Assembly (NCBI GenBank): GCA_905147135.1
Contig: LR990042.1
Location: forward strand, 8,919,545-8,983,544
Source: Blastobasis lacticolella
Taxonomy: Eukaryota; Arthropoda; Insecta; Lepidoptera; Blastobasidae
Length of the DNA: 64,000 bases
Direction: 5' to 3'
The number at the start of each line of letters is the position of its first letter. Position 1 is the stretch's first letter. The translations under genes were made by a program, and so were the position numbers. The notes beneath the pieces were generated by a model. The model had not been told where the DNA came from. It made no database searches and saw only the letters and a list, made by a program, of their open reading frames with translations. Of the stretch, positions 1 to 13,534 are shown piece after piece.

Positions 1-70
1 CCGTGTTTTATTACCGCCGGAGGAGCGTTTGTTATTCTCGGCCACCGGCGCCCGGAATCTATTCGGAATT

Positions 71-474
71 TTCAATAAGTTTCGCGTCAACTGTTAATCG
101 CAATTAAGGGGATTGCAGGCACTAGAACTACTAGGACTGCAGGTCGATAATCTATATACAATCTGTTGTCCATCAATTAGTACATACTAAATTTATATGT
201 AAAAGGTGTAAAGTCACAAACACAAGTCATACTCTTAATTACCTACTACTTACAAATCTCGATTTGCAGCGTATTTATGGCGTAAACTAGTCGAGTACAT
301 ACTTAATTATACTTAAGTAGTCATTCAATCATTTTTCATTCTTTAAGTTTTATTTCATTCATTCAATAAGTTTCGTGTCAACAATTAATAGCCGTTAAGG
401 GAATTCCAAGCACTAGGAATGCAGCAAGCCGAGGCCGATAAGCTATATACAATATGTTGTCCATCAATTAGTAC
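71..474. repeat. Imperfect direct duplication upstream of the Beat gene
   Basis: The stretch 71-185 recurs at 362-474, about 290 bases further on. Both copies share TTCAATAAGTTTCG at the left, then GTCAAC, TTAAGGG, a CACTAG block, CGATAA, CTATATACAAT and TTGTCCATCAATTAGTAC in the same order, with scattered substitutions and small indels. This is seen directly. It lies less than 500 bases upstream of the Beat start codon, so it is in promoter or 5' UTR territory, but I see no convincing TATA box or initiator to place a transcription start. Confidence 0.75.
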
Positions 475-818
475 TCGTAACAGACAGACTGTTTATACAG
501 CTACTTATGCAAGGCGCAGTCATAAGCTTGCAATAATTATTGACGTATTACCGACACTATTCAGGCCACGTTCCAGCTTATTGATCAGAGTGACGTGCGC
601 GTACAGTTCTGGAAGTGTGTCAGTGTTAACGTGAATACAATTATTGTTGCAGATTGGTTCGATGCTAGCCCGAGGGAAGGGCTGTGTCGGGTCACGTCCG
701 CTTAACTCCGTTACGCGTGGCCGTGGCAGTTGGCGGCCCTTGAAGGGAATAACAATATACAACAATGACCGCGCCGTCGTGACATGAACCCCGGTCGCGA
801 CCATCAACCCGTCACATT

Positions 819-861
819 ATGTCGTCACACATAGCCGCCATTCTACTATGGCTCGGAGGAA
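819..861 (+). CDS. beat: Beat exon 1: start codon and signal peptide
   Basis: ATG at 819 opens MSSHIAAILLWLGG and ends in phase 1 on a single A, followed by a consensus donor GTGAGT at 862. The spliced codon with exon 2 reads Ser. Residues 5-17 form a short hydrophobic core with small residues after it, as in a secretory signal peptide. The start is chosen because it is the only Met in frame that gives a signal peptide, and because the phase matches exon 2. A degraded partial copy lies at 1302-1383. Confidence 0.85.
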
Positions 862-3800
862 GTGAGTATTCTAAATAAGGATCTGGCTAAGCCCTTTCCG
901 GATGACATCAGTAAGTCTAAGGGTTGATTCTAATAAATAATAATGTTAACGTTTATGCCGTTGCGTGGTTGCGGAGCGGTGGCCGAGTGGTAAGGGTTTC
1001 CGACTCGTAAGGTAGAGCGGTACCGGATTTTAATCCCACTGCGGTCATGTAGCAATGACTCTTTTCTGAGATATGTACGTTATTTGAATGCTAACCGATG
1101 CTCTTACGGTGAGGGAAAATATCGTGATGAAACCTGCACATTTCGGAGACTGAATGTGTAACCACGATCCAATCTGGTCAGGTTCTCCTGGTCACGGAGG
1201 TCAGATGGCAGTCGTTCCACTGCAATTACCTTATCTGGATCCCTGACCCTTGGCCCTCATGCGCGAGAGCACAAAGGGACATCAACGCCAAAATGATGAT
1301 GACATAGCCCCCATTCTACTATATCGGCTGTAAGGAATTTAAGTTAGTATTCTAAATAAGGATCTAGCTCTAATAATAATGTTCAGAAACACGTTTAGTT
1401 TTAACTGTTTTTTTCTGACATGGCATACATACGACTGACTCATTTTGTCAAGTTTTGACAGTTGCTATGACAACAATCAGATAAATCTGATGTATGTGAC
1501 TGCACAGTCATACCGTTGTGGTAAAACTGAACGTGTGTGATATGCATAGACCTCGCGAGCCGGTTGGCATATTATTATTAAATTATCCTGCCTGTATTAA
1601 ATATTTCTTGTGGTTGCATGCTGAATCAAAGCAGTAAAACTATAAGTTGTATTAACTCTCGTTATCTCGTAAACTTTTCTAATTTAGAATCGTAAATTAG
1701 GATAGCAAGAAAAATAAACAAATTTTTTGTACAATGCTCATGCGATATTTTTGAAGGAAACTTTACTGCCATTTTAAAAGCATTCAGTGGAAAAATTTAA
1801 GCACTCCAAACTTTTACGCTAGGTAGTATTTTCTTTCCGGAAAGAAAAATATCATAACTCTATACCGACGTTAGTCTTGCTGTTCTCTACTTAGTAGAAT
1901 TTTCTAGGTAGAGACGTAGAGTTGTGTAAAGTTGCTCGTATGTAGAGTATAATAAACTGACTGCTCGGGGGTTTGTATCGCGCAAATGGAAATATATCTC
2001 ACTACTTGTTTGAACACGGTGCCTTAGTGAAACAGATTATAATAAAATTGAAAGAAATGGCTCCAGACGTTAGAAGCTTACCCAAAGCATGCCAAGTTTT
2101 GCGCTACTTTTAAAAACAATTTACTGGAATGACAGATATTAAAGAGAGAACTTTTAAAATACGACGTTACATGAGAAAAGCGTATTCGTTTAAGAAACCT
2201 TTTGTGCAATATTTGACGGATTCATCAGCAATTTCTGCCTACATTTTTATTAGATTTCATATTTTTTGAGAAGTAGGTTCCTAATTATTTGAAGCAGGAA
2301 TTTTGTTTAAAGCGCCCGTTTTAGTTCATAACTTTGCTCAGCTTGCTTTCTTTCTCGCGGACTCAGCGACCAATTCTCCACGGCTATTCTTTATAAAGAA
2401 AGCCAATCCTAACGAAGAGTCACATTTAACGGCCAGGGGCATTATCTCTAATATAATAAGGATATTACGTCATGAGTAAGCGTCGTCGCATGGCGCATGA
2501 GTTGCGAAACTTAGCACCGTGTATGAATGATGCATCTAACCAAAGCCGAGAGTAATGGCTCCGAACCGTTGAATGTAGCGGTGATTGATTATGGCTGAGA
2601 CGGAATATGCACACGCATTTCACATATTCATTCAAAGACATAATTCCAAAGGCTTAAAAGATGATGTGTCAAAAAGCTATGTAAGCGTTGCTCGAGGCAG
2701 CATTTTAAACGCGAAAAATTCTGGGAATGGATGCATGTTTGTTGTTATTTCGTATCAAATCAAATATGTTATTTCAGTTTAGGTTATCACAAACACTTAT
2801 GAACGCCATACAATACATATAATAAGAATGAATGCTAGGCACCGCGGCATCATTAAGTGGACTAAGGTTTCTTGGCCTGCAGGTAAGACCATATAAAAAA
2901 TAGACTCCGCGGTCGCAAGCGCCGCCAGCCAGCCACTTGTCACTGTGACGTTTCATAAAATGTTACAGTGTTGTTGATTATCATTTATGATAATAAATGG
3001 TATTCTTTTGTCGATGATTTAGAGAAGACGAAACATTCGGGCGACAGAATGTTTAACCATGATCCAATCTTGTCATGTTCACCTATTAACAGGGTCACGG
3101 GAGTTGATCCACGGTAATTACCTGATCTGCTAAATCCTGGATCAAGGTTAAGGCGGACCCCACGCCCTCGCGCAAGAGCATAACCGGGACATTAACGCTA
3201 AGATGATCACCATCTAAAGAAGATGAAACATTTATTTAAGTGTAATCATTGTTAAAGCTAATAGCGAAATGGCTTTGTAAGTCGCTCATGCAAAGTAAGA
3301 CGTTAGAAATTCTAACGCCAACTCAAACTTCTGGCGTAAGGAATATTATTCCCGAGATTAATGCGGTGAAAGTTTGGATATAAATAAATCGTATTTCGAA
3401 AACAGAATTTATAAAGTAGACGTAAATCGGACAATTTTAACAGGTTCAACTTTAAAACTGGTGTCCCACAAGGTTATGTTTTCGGACTTTTATTTTTGGT
3501 TTATGTAAATTTTTGTAAATTATCGCTCATGTGCTCCAGGTTATTTATCCAAAGTTTGGTATATTAAAAAATCTGTAGGTTTAGCGCTACGCACAATGAA
3601 TAACGCTAAAACATTTACATAAAAAACATGTTTAGCGTTCATTTTTTGTTTTTGTAATTTAAATGCTATTAGTAAAATTTTTGTTGTAATTAAGAACCTT
3701 ATGCAACTATTATAAAATAATAACAAGTACGACGTGTTTCCGCGACATTCTTTCACTAGTTATATTTTGAGGTTTTAACTGAGTTCGACAGTTATATTTT

Positions 3801-6800
3801 ATATACACAGGTTACAGGTTTCATAATAATCGTATTATAAATAGGCGCTAAACAAACGGCAAATGAACCGATAACACTTTGCTAAAGATTGCTGAGTCAC
3901 GTACACAAAGGACAAGACTTATGACAGGTATTTATGGGGCTGATAACTGCCAATACTCCTTCTGACCGAACTATTCATAATCAAGCCGATTTCTGCTACT
4001 GTTTACGAAAATCAGATACAGAATAGGAAGAAGTTCCTGAAATAATATGGCGATGTTAATTCAGGAAATCCTCAGCCACCCAAGACAAATTGAAAAAGGC
4101 AAACTTGTAGATTTCTTTTATCTTGTAATACGTACGCGGCGCTTCTTCTCAAAGTACACTGCCCGCCCGCCTTGTGAGGCGAAATAAATGTACAGAAGTG
4201 ATGAATTATTAAAATCACTCCAGATACAATTGAGTTTTCGAATCCAATCCCTTAAGTAAAGCTGATAATCGGGATCCCGGAGGCCGCAGTTTCTCGAAAA
4301 ATTTTGTAAAGTGCCAATCTCTCTTTGCGGAGATCTGAAATTATTGGTTCGGAACACGCAAGACCATTCATTTATTATACATGGCGGTTGCGAGCCCTTC
4401 GGCGGACTCGTTCACCTCACTTTACTAACTGCAAGATAAAGTAGGCGCGTGGGGAACTAGCTGCCGCTGAGGGCCGGGGGCCGTCGGCGCCACGGTGACC
4501 TTTGGAGGCTCTTACGTTACCTAGTATTCATAGATAGTCCGTGCGGATAATACGACGTTGCTACCTACATATATTTCCCGCATATTTTACTCTCAGTATT
4601 TCAGTTTACCTTGTTCTTTTTTCTATTCTACTTTTACATTGTGTCAACCTCAGCCCACGGGCCATCAAACGAAGCGAGGACGAGCATGACATTCCCCGCA
4701 AAACTTAAAGTGAATTATTTGCCTCCTTGACATTTATGGCCAACTAAGAGAAATGTATTTGGAAATTAAGTAACCAGATTACGACAGCGGTTCTGTTGAC
4801 GGAACGGGAAGCCGCGGACCATAAAGCTATTTTTTGGACGGAATTTATTACGGGAAAGGGTTGAAACGTGAACGAAATGGATGACGAAGTTTATAACTTT
4901 AGTGGTCATTTACTTGCTACCAGGGTCCGTAATATATTATTTTGTTTATCCGGTTCAAGCTTGTTAGCGAGTAGTAGCCGAGTTTCCGAACGAGGAAGCA
5001 ATTAGCATGCCGTGAATCATTCGGTGGCTGAAATTTTGTAAAATTGCTAAAATTCAATAAGGAAAATTTACTTTGAGAGAGTAAACAGTTGCGAAAAAAT
5101 AATTAAAATTTATTTACCAACAAACGAAGCCATTAAAGTGTTTTCTCCCTTGAACCACTTGTGGAAAGCAAAATCATTCCCCGCAAAGTTCCATTGTAAC
5201 TATCGCAATCGCATGGAAGCGGTATATTTGCATTAGTAGAAACGAGCGTGAAATGTGGCCAAAACACACATTTATCCTAATTTAAACAACGGAGCCGGAA
5301 TGAATTCGTGGATCGCAGGTATTCGGTGCACACGCCACCGCACAGAGCGAAATACTTTATATACACAAGTTACGATGCGGCCCAGCTGAAAATTGAATTC
5401 GGTTACAGTGTAATGAGTTCATGTCGTCGCGGGAATGTGTATCGGTCTGATCTTGAATTCGATCACGTTCAGTTTACTTGATTTATATGTATTCCGACAT
5501 TTCCGACCACCTCTAGATGAACCCCGCCTATGGGTGCGTACTGGGAAGGTGAGGCAGAGGCAAAGATTTGATTACTTACTGGAATTCTGCCCAGCGATCC
5601 GCGAACGGACCGACCGCAAAGTTACTCAACAAAAGTTTGGGCCTACACATCACACACAAGTGAAGGTGTACGTTACGTTTCGTTTCGCAAAACAAGTTTC
5701 TTTTTTGTATGGGTCCCGGTCGTAAGAGGTGCATTTAGTGCGGGTTTGGGAACCTCCGGGGAATGGTAAAGACTTGCGGCCACTGGGGGTGCTCGCTCCT
5801 TTTAGAGGAAGGTTGCTAGGGAAATAGGTTCCGAATTTAATTCCGACGTTGAGTTACTTGAACAATTTACTATGTAGAACTAAGCATATTATTGCGTGAC
5901 CAGTCCAAATATTCTTATTATTTTTTCAAGACTCATTATTCGTTCTAGGCGTTTAAAAAGTAATTTATCAGCCATATAAATTATTCTATTTGTCTATATT
6001 AATTACTTATCGTGTTTCATCGCCTTAGGAGTAGGATAAGTACAATATTTTTTTCTACTTACTAGGGTCAACCCTCTTTCGCTTCACCCACGTTCATAAC
6101 TTCATGTACGTAATTAACGTACGTTTGACCTGACTTGAAAAATATCCTCAATTTGAAGGACGTATGTAATAAGAGTATCAATAATTGTAGACAAATTCAC
6201 ATAGGTCCCAATCACATCTAGTCCCAAACTAAGCAAAGCTTGTACTATGGATACTAGATAACTACTACTTACATATTATAGTAGGTAGAGAGCGTCGGTG
6301 GCCGGGCGGTTGAGTATCCGACTCGTAAGCGAGAAGTATCAGGTTCGAATCCCGCTGCGGCCATGTCCCAAGGACTCTTTTCTGAGTTATGTACTTTAAT
6401 TGAATTCTAACCGATGCTCTTACGGTGAGGGAAAACATCGTGATGAAACCTGCAAATTCAGGCAACTGAATTTGTAACCATGATCCAATCTGGTCAGGGT
6501 CAGATGGTAGTCGCTCCACTGTAATTACCTGATCGCCAAATCCTGGATCATGTTCAAGGAGGACCCCGCGCCCTCGTTCTCAAGAGCACAACCGTGACAT
6601 TAATGCCAAATTGATTAATTTTTATTTAGTACACATTATAATAGGTAACCATTATTTCTCAACCAGGCGTCCTCGGGCTTCGGGAGATCGAGCTGAGCGT
6701 ACCCGAGGCCATCGGGCTGAGCTCCACGGCCATCCTGGGCTGCAAGTGGGCTCTCGACGCGGGGGAATCCCTCTACACCGTGAAGTGGTACCACGGGCCG

Positions 6801-9800
6801 CAGGAGTTCTTCAGATTTGTGCCGAAAGAGATGCCCAACACGAGGGTGTTCTCGCAGACGGGATTCAGCGTTGATGTGAGTATCGAGCTGACGGGGCGGG
6901 AAATTATGATTGAATTTTCCGACTTTTCATCAACGCCGTTGGACGGCCACCGTTATAATCCCTATATGTACACACCTTAACACTATAATTACATGGGTAT
7001 TGTTCTTTAGATTACTATCCATGCAAATATGTTCAGTCTTTTTTAAGTAAATACCATAGTAAGTTTTGGATTGGACGAGTATAATTCACGCGTTGTTGTT
7101 CAGAAGTTTAAATTTTAAATGATGGAATAACCAAGTAACGAAACGTTCCACATATAGAAGATTTGATAGGGGCATACTTAGCACGTCGTAGCACAGCCTG
7201 ACACCGCGCCACATCGCGTAGCTCGAACGGATAACAAGCTTAGAGAAGCTGGTTTTCCTTCTTATCTTTCCCGGGCATAGGATTTGTTAGGTAGTATTTA
7301 GACGATTTTATAATGTTATGCGCATTTTACGAATTGGTGAAATTTATACAAACTGAGCAAACTAAAGGAAAAAGAGTAGAAAAGCCGACCCTGGCAGAAA
7401 CCGGGATTGATCACTAAAATGATGACGATGATGGTGGTACCGTCAAGAATTTACTGTATTGAGATAATGATACCTGTACATTCTGTATAAATTGACATTT
7501 ATTGCTTAACTTTGCTTTTGTTCCAACAAAAGTTAGTGCGTAAATTGACTAGCTAGCAAGGTATAGATTGCCAGACACATTGCCAGCACCAGTAGTAACA
7601 ATATCTATAATATATTTTAGATTGTAGCGCAATAACCACAAGAGTGCCTATATAGAGACATCAAAGAAAGCACCAAAAGGAAAACAAAGGGAAGTGGATA
7701 GATATCTTGGATAGCTACTTTCTTAATAACAAAAGTTTTACCTTAGTCGTCTCGTTCCCGGACGTAAATGCGGGAATAAAAAAGAAATAGAGACCATAGG
7801 CAAATGGCTCACTACGGCGCAGCCATAAACAATGCCATAACCGTGATTATATATGGGTCAGCGAGGCTGCGACATCTTGCTCGCAGTTCGTTAAACTGCC
7901 CCCAGCGAGTGGCAAAAAATCACTTAAGAACCTCGTCGGGCGAGCACGTTAAACCTTTAGCCGTTGGCAGCCTGCCACGCCCGAACTATAACATTGTGCC
8001 AAAATAATACATTAAAAACCCTTTCAGAGAATAACGAATACTCCAAGTTTGCATCTCGGCGGGCGCGAGTTAAAACGCTCTCGAATGTGTCGCTCGCTCC
8101 TCGAGAATCGGGTCAGATGCTCGCCGCGCAAGGCGCCATGATTTAGTTCGGCGGTTTCTCAAAGTGGACCGACTTTTCGTAAGATGGATCGAAGCTTTTA
8201 GCTCAATTTGAGAGGCAGCGCCGCGCGAGCCGGCGGCCGGCGGCTGCACGCGCCGGCGGCGGCTCACGGCCTCATGCATTACGCATGAGCGCTGATTGTG
8301 TCCAGCCCACCTGGACTCCGTCCGGCTTACCTATTGATTCAGCGAAAGTAATTCCGAGTCCCTAGACACCGGAATCCGGGGCTTTCCTCTAGAACCCATC
8401 CGCACGGGCATTCTTATATTTCTGGCGGATATATTAAATAAAATATTGGTCAGAAATCGTAGCGATATCTGTACATTGTCCGAAGGGCGTCGAGAAGGGT
8501 TCGCCGATATTTTACGATAAACATACTGCAAATGAAAATCGTTATTGCCGATTACCCCAACGAGAAGACGCAATTTTATAAAGCACTTTACGCTATGCCG
8601 ACGATTTTTGATGCGATAAACTGTATTCAATTTGGCTGAAAGTACCTTAGAATGATATATCGTTGTAAGTAGATATTATTATCGTTGTAGATAGGTAATA
8701 AGTCTTCTATTTAATTTGAAACCAGACAAATTTAACCATAAACATAAACCAAGAAACATTAACTAAGTGAGACCGTTCCTAACGGAAACACCTGATGATG
8801 TTTTTACTATTCATTCAGAATAACTAGCCAATCCCCTTCCTATAATAAGAAAATCTTTTATGCATGAACAAGTTTTTATCAACAGAGCTGAGAAATCTGA
8901 TAAGCTGGATAACGATCCAGTTTCCGGACAAATCAGGGTTACAAGAAAATTTATTTTCCAAGGTACCTACCACGTTTCCATGTGGCACAACAAATATTCA
9001 GAATATTTTAAATAAGTACTATGGCGGCATTGGCGGCAGATTTACAAGATGCTTAAATATTTTAACCATATGATTTGCTTAGACTAAATTGATAAAGCGA
9101 CAGTTCCGAGCCTAAAGTATGGCATTTCTACCCAATATTCTGCTATGTTAGGTGCTTACAGGCAGGCGCAAGCTTGTCTGCTACCTTATATAACAATATT
9201 CTAAACACTCCATCTGAATTCCATTTACTATCAACGATTCGAACGGCAGGTACCTTTGCCATTGATTTGTTAAATACATCCGTAAAAGCCTATTACAGTC
9301 CACTGTTGTAAATTTTTTCTCAAATGTGAGAAGCTCATTTATGGCGCGAATTATTCGCTTTCCAATCGAGAATCTTGTGTGACATTGATATAACTGTTCA
9401 TTCGTTTGTAAACAGTTTCAGGTGTATGATGTTCCCTTGTAGCACTCCCTCTCCGCAACTGAATGGGTTTAGAATGACGGTACTGTACTTGGACACTCCA
9501 TGTTAGCATTACTGATATTTCAGCCTTCACTTTCACGATAGTGCACTAGAGCTCAGCACTAGGAATCCCGAACAACACAGATTTCGACATAGTCAAGGAC
9601 CTGCTCATAGAACAAAAACACGTTTCACGACACTTTAACACAATTTGAAACGAATATACCGAGTTTTCATCGCACATGTTAACGGGTTTATTATTGTTTT
9701 TACCTTAAGTATTGTTTTTACCTCGATATTTCGACGCAGTTGCATGTGTCATGGTCACGAGTAGACCCTAGGTAATAAATCCGATAACATGCGCGATGAC

Positions 9801-12800
9801 AGTGTAATAAATAACCACGACAGTCTGAAAACTTAAATATACTGAGTTGGTACTCGTAAGTACCGCTGGACTAAAAATAATTTACGATTGACCGAAACCA
9901 TGCGGGTGGGCCTCCTCAAATATTTGTGTTCTTTTCTTTTGATGTTTATCTACGTCAATGTCCATCTGTGGAAACTTTTTGTCTGAGGTCTGAGTATTGT
10001 ACTCGTTTTCTTATCTTTAAATTATTTTCTTATGCAGAGACTTTCATGTGTGTCGTTAAAATATAAATATTTTTCTTAAGCAGAGGCTTTTATGTTTACT
10101 GTCGGAATAAAGTCACCAAATATTAGTAAAAACGGTGCTATTCGTTAATTCAGTTATCTTTCTTTTAAATCATAGGAAGGATTTTAATGTTTTATAAAGT
10201 ACTCAATACAAACCTTAAGCTCATCCGTTTTGTAAGGATGCTCCGTGGAGGAGCAAAACACAGGTCGAGGTTTACCAGTAATAGTGTTGTGGTTGTGGTA
10301 GACCCCTTTGTTCTACCCCGAAAACTAAGTTTGATAACTAGTTAGACAGCCTACCTGATGGAAAACGTTAACTGTCGCCCATAACATCTACGATTCATGC
10401 ACTTAAGTTCCATGTAACAAAAATGCAGAACTGGAAGTGCGTTGTCACTGTGAGCACGAAGGTGGAATGCCTCTTGCCTGTAATTGCGCTGGCTACCTTA
10501 CCCTTCAAACCGGAACACAACAATGCAACCATGCAACTAGCCAGCAATAGATAAGGTGGTGGTACTTGGCGGACTTCTCAGGCTTGACTGAGTCTACCAC
10601 CTGATAAGATACGATAAGATAGTTAACACTTCCCCTGGTAACTCAAATACCAATATCAGCTGTGCTCAGTATCGTAGTGCGCGTATTAAAAGGACCGGCC
10701 AGTTGAGTCGTGCGCACACGCGTAGCGTCGATTATGCTTCTATTGTTGCGTCGGCCACAGCGAAAATGTTAAGCCTCCCTTTATTGTGTCCAGGTGTCCA
10801 AATCCGGAGCACACCAGGTGGTGCTGCGCGGCGCGACGCACCGGCTGTCCGGCCGGTACCGCTGCGAGGTGTCCGCCGACGCGCCCTTCTTCCACACCGT
10901 ATATAAGAGCGGATTCATGCGGGTTGTCGGTCAGTATAGAATAGCGTTGTTTGATAGCTCTTTGTCCCTCAGTTCACTATAATCCACTGCTAAGCTCCAC
11001 CTGTGGATGGAATAGCACTCCGGTGTGTATAATCCACCACTGGCTTGAGTGGATCCTAGGATATATACTACTACCCCACTAAGATCCACCGATCGGCTTT
11101 ACCTGAGGACCAAGAAACACTTGCCATTTTTTTTACAATTGATTAAAGCCCGCTTATGTGCATCTAAACTTTAGTGATGAGGGATATCAGAGAGCGAGAG
11201 GTGAGCGTGGATATGACAGCGGATAGGGATGAATGGAGAAAGAAAACATACTGTGCCGATCCCAAATGAATGGAATGTGATGATATGTGCATACAAACCT
11301 TATACGCGCAACCGCTTTCTCATCGCATACCTGTGCGCAGTAACTATGAGTCGGGTTGTTTGTGGTGCAAGTAAACAACGCAAAAGTCAATTTAACAATC
11401 ATTTATTAAACTTAATGCAAGTAGTTTTATATTAACTACACAATGCTTATATATTACATACACATTATATATTATTTATTTTATTTATTTATTTATTAAA
11501 TCTTTATGCACTAAAGGTACATTGGCGGACTTAAAGCTAAAGTAGCCTTATCTACCAGTCAACCGTGACAAAAAAAAATATCGAAAACAGTAGACGGTGC
11601 GGGATAAACAATACGATAAGGAAGGGATACTTACATTAATAAATGCTAAATATATCATATAGTAGGACCACGCTAAGTCCGAATCGACTGACAGTGATAG
11701 AAATTATAAAGTGTGGATATGGCAATATCGATTGGATAATCTGTCCTTGTCAGTCATTGCCCATTATTATTTAGGTGATTCGCACACTGGAACGCAGCAC
11801 CGTACGGTTGTGCGTGACATGCGTAAGTCCCTAAAGAGAAATGGTAGTCTTTTTCCCATGAGTCTTTGTTTACCAGTAGTCCCACGACTACCAGTGATTT
11901 GTTTATCACGATCTTCCGTTCATTGATAATATTTCGTATAGCCGCCTATTTTTCGTTTCATTATCTCTTTTTCTCTCTTATGTATGGAAGCCATCAACAA
12001 TACCACGCGATCACAATCATGATCGAAATGCATCGCCTTCTGACTATAATCTAAAGTATATAGTAGTACATCTGAATACTTGCCCATCTTGATTGAAGGC
12101 TAGAAATGACCTCACACCTGCTCAAAGGGACTACCTTCAAAAACTGAGGCAGGAATTGCAGCAGAGATCAGATCAGGGTGAGACTGCTCTGATGATTAAA
12201 TATGTCAATAACTCACCAAAAATAATAAAAGGTAAAGAACCTCCAAAAAAGTAACTGGCACCTTAACAGAACTCACGTTTTTGTTTGCATCCCTAATGGC
12301 CAAACGAGATTTATTGCTTATAGAAATTAACAAGTTACAACCAACATGTGTGATGATTACTGAAACCCACTTAAAACCGGAAATAAAAATATTTTAATGT
12401 ACATCAAGGGCTACACACTGTTTAGACACGACCGTGCTACAGGTAAGGGCTGAGGAGGAGTTGCTATTTACGTTGCCCACACACACCAAGATAGTCCAAT
12501 ACAAGTTACCCCTCATGTATCCTACAACAGGCCCAGCATGAAGTCCCTCTGGTTGGATCTCAGGTATGGAGATATTACTTTTTTAATGTATGTCTCAACT
12601 GAATGTATATATTTCTATAGCAAGATCTTTGTTTTATCCATTTTAAATTAATTTAATTTACGGACTCACTATGTTCCGAGAGGGTGGCGCCGTCTAACCT
12701 GCTGCTGCGTTTCAATGTGCCAATCGCCTTATTAATAGTTTTCAAGTCAGTCAAATTCTTTGTTATAACTTTTATGAATGACGTTCTATGACGGAAAAAT

Positions 12801-13494
12801 GACATGGCATAAGTTGCCATACAGGGACCTTTGTTTTTGTTAAAGCGATTCGGACTTAGCGTGGTCTTATTATACCATTCTACATACTAGCGGAAAAATG
12901 AGAAGAAAATGTAGAACGTGGTGTTTGTGGTAAGTTTTTAAAATGAGCTTTCTGTCATTAGTATTTATTTCAAAAATGCATAGCATTTGGGAGAACAAGC
13001 GATGCGAGAGGAGCGCACTCCTCGACTTTGCTCTCAAAAAAATATTGCGAAGATTATTTGACACCCCTCTACTGTGCCTCTACTATATCTCGAGTTAGCT
13101 TTCAAGTACGGCCTCGTTGATGAAAAGGTTTATAAATATTCTAAGGAGCTGGTGCTCGAAAATGACCGGGCTCGATTGTACTGGGACTGCTCCATTAATA
13201 ATAATAATATAATAAAAAAAATATTTTTCTCACATACAGTGTTTAAGGTTACAATTTTCAGTTTTCAGTTCAAGATTGTGAGACTGGAGCCTAAACTAGA
13301 CTTTCGCCTGTATCTTAGGTCTCCAGGTCCCAAACCTCAAGGAATTGATCAGTTCTAGTTTACATTTGAGTCCATCAGAATGGCCAACATGGAGAAAATA
13401 AACATAATACAAATTAAATAAAACAAAAGCAAACAATAATAGTAACAGTAGCGTGCGCTCTTGCAATTCTAGCAAATGCTTGTGTCTATGTGTG

Positions 13495-13534
<40 letters not shown>

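Larger units (their letters stand above)
862..6666 (+). other. Beat intron 1
   Basis: GT at 862, AG at 6665-6666. It holds three SINE-A copies (973-1301, 3038-3217, 6289-6630) and a degraded copy of the exon 1 edge (1302-1383). Between these, 1384-3020 and 3233-6270 are AT-rich and I recognise no gene or repeat in them. A roughly 90-codon stretch near 1964-2270 is open apart from one stop but matches nothing I know. Confidence 0.8.
11658..12874. mobile_element. TA-ended TIR element copy 1, split by a LINE fragment
   Basis: The left end TATAGTAGGACCACGC continues to GAATCG, and the right end is its near-perfect inverse, ending GCGTGGTCTTATTATA at 12874. Copy 2 at 45268-45984 shares both ends and the subterminal blocks (CAATATC, TTGGATAATCTGTCCTTGTC, and AATGACGTTCTATGACGG on the right). 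It has no transposase frame. Ends of TATA with TIRs of about 29 bp suggest a TA-targeting MITE; the superfamily is not settled. Confidence 0.85.

Noticed and set aside
1964..2270. Roughly 100-codon frame with one stop
   Set aside because: No recognisable homology, no splice context, and it sits in an AT-rich intron.
6291..6362. tRNA-like sequence with A and B boxes
   Set aside because: It is the head of SINE-A: followed by the SINE body, repeated in five other places, and poorly folding as a real tRNA.
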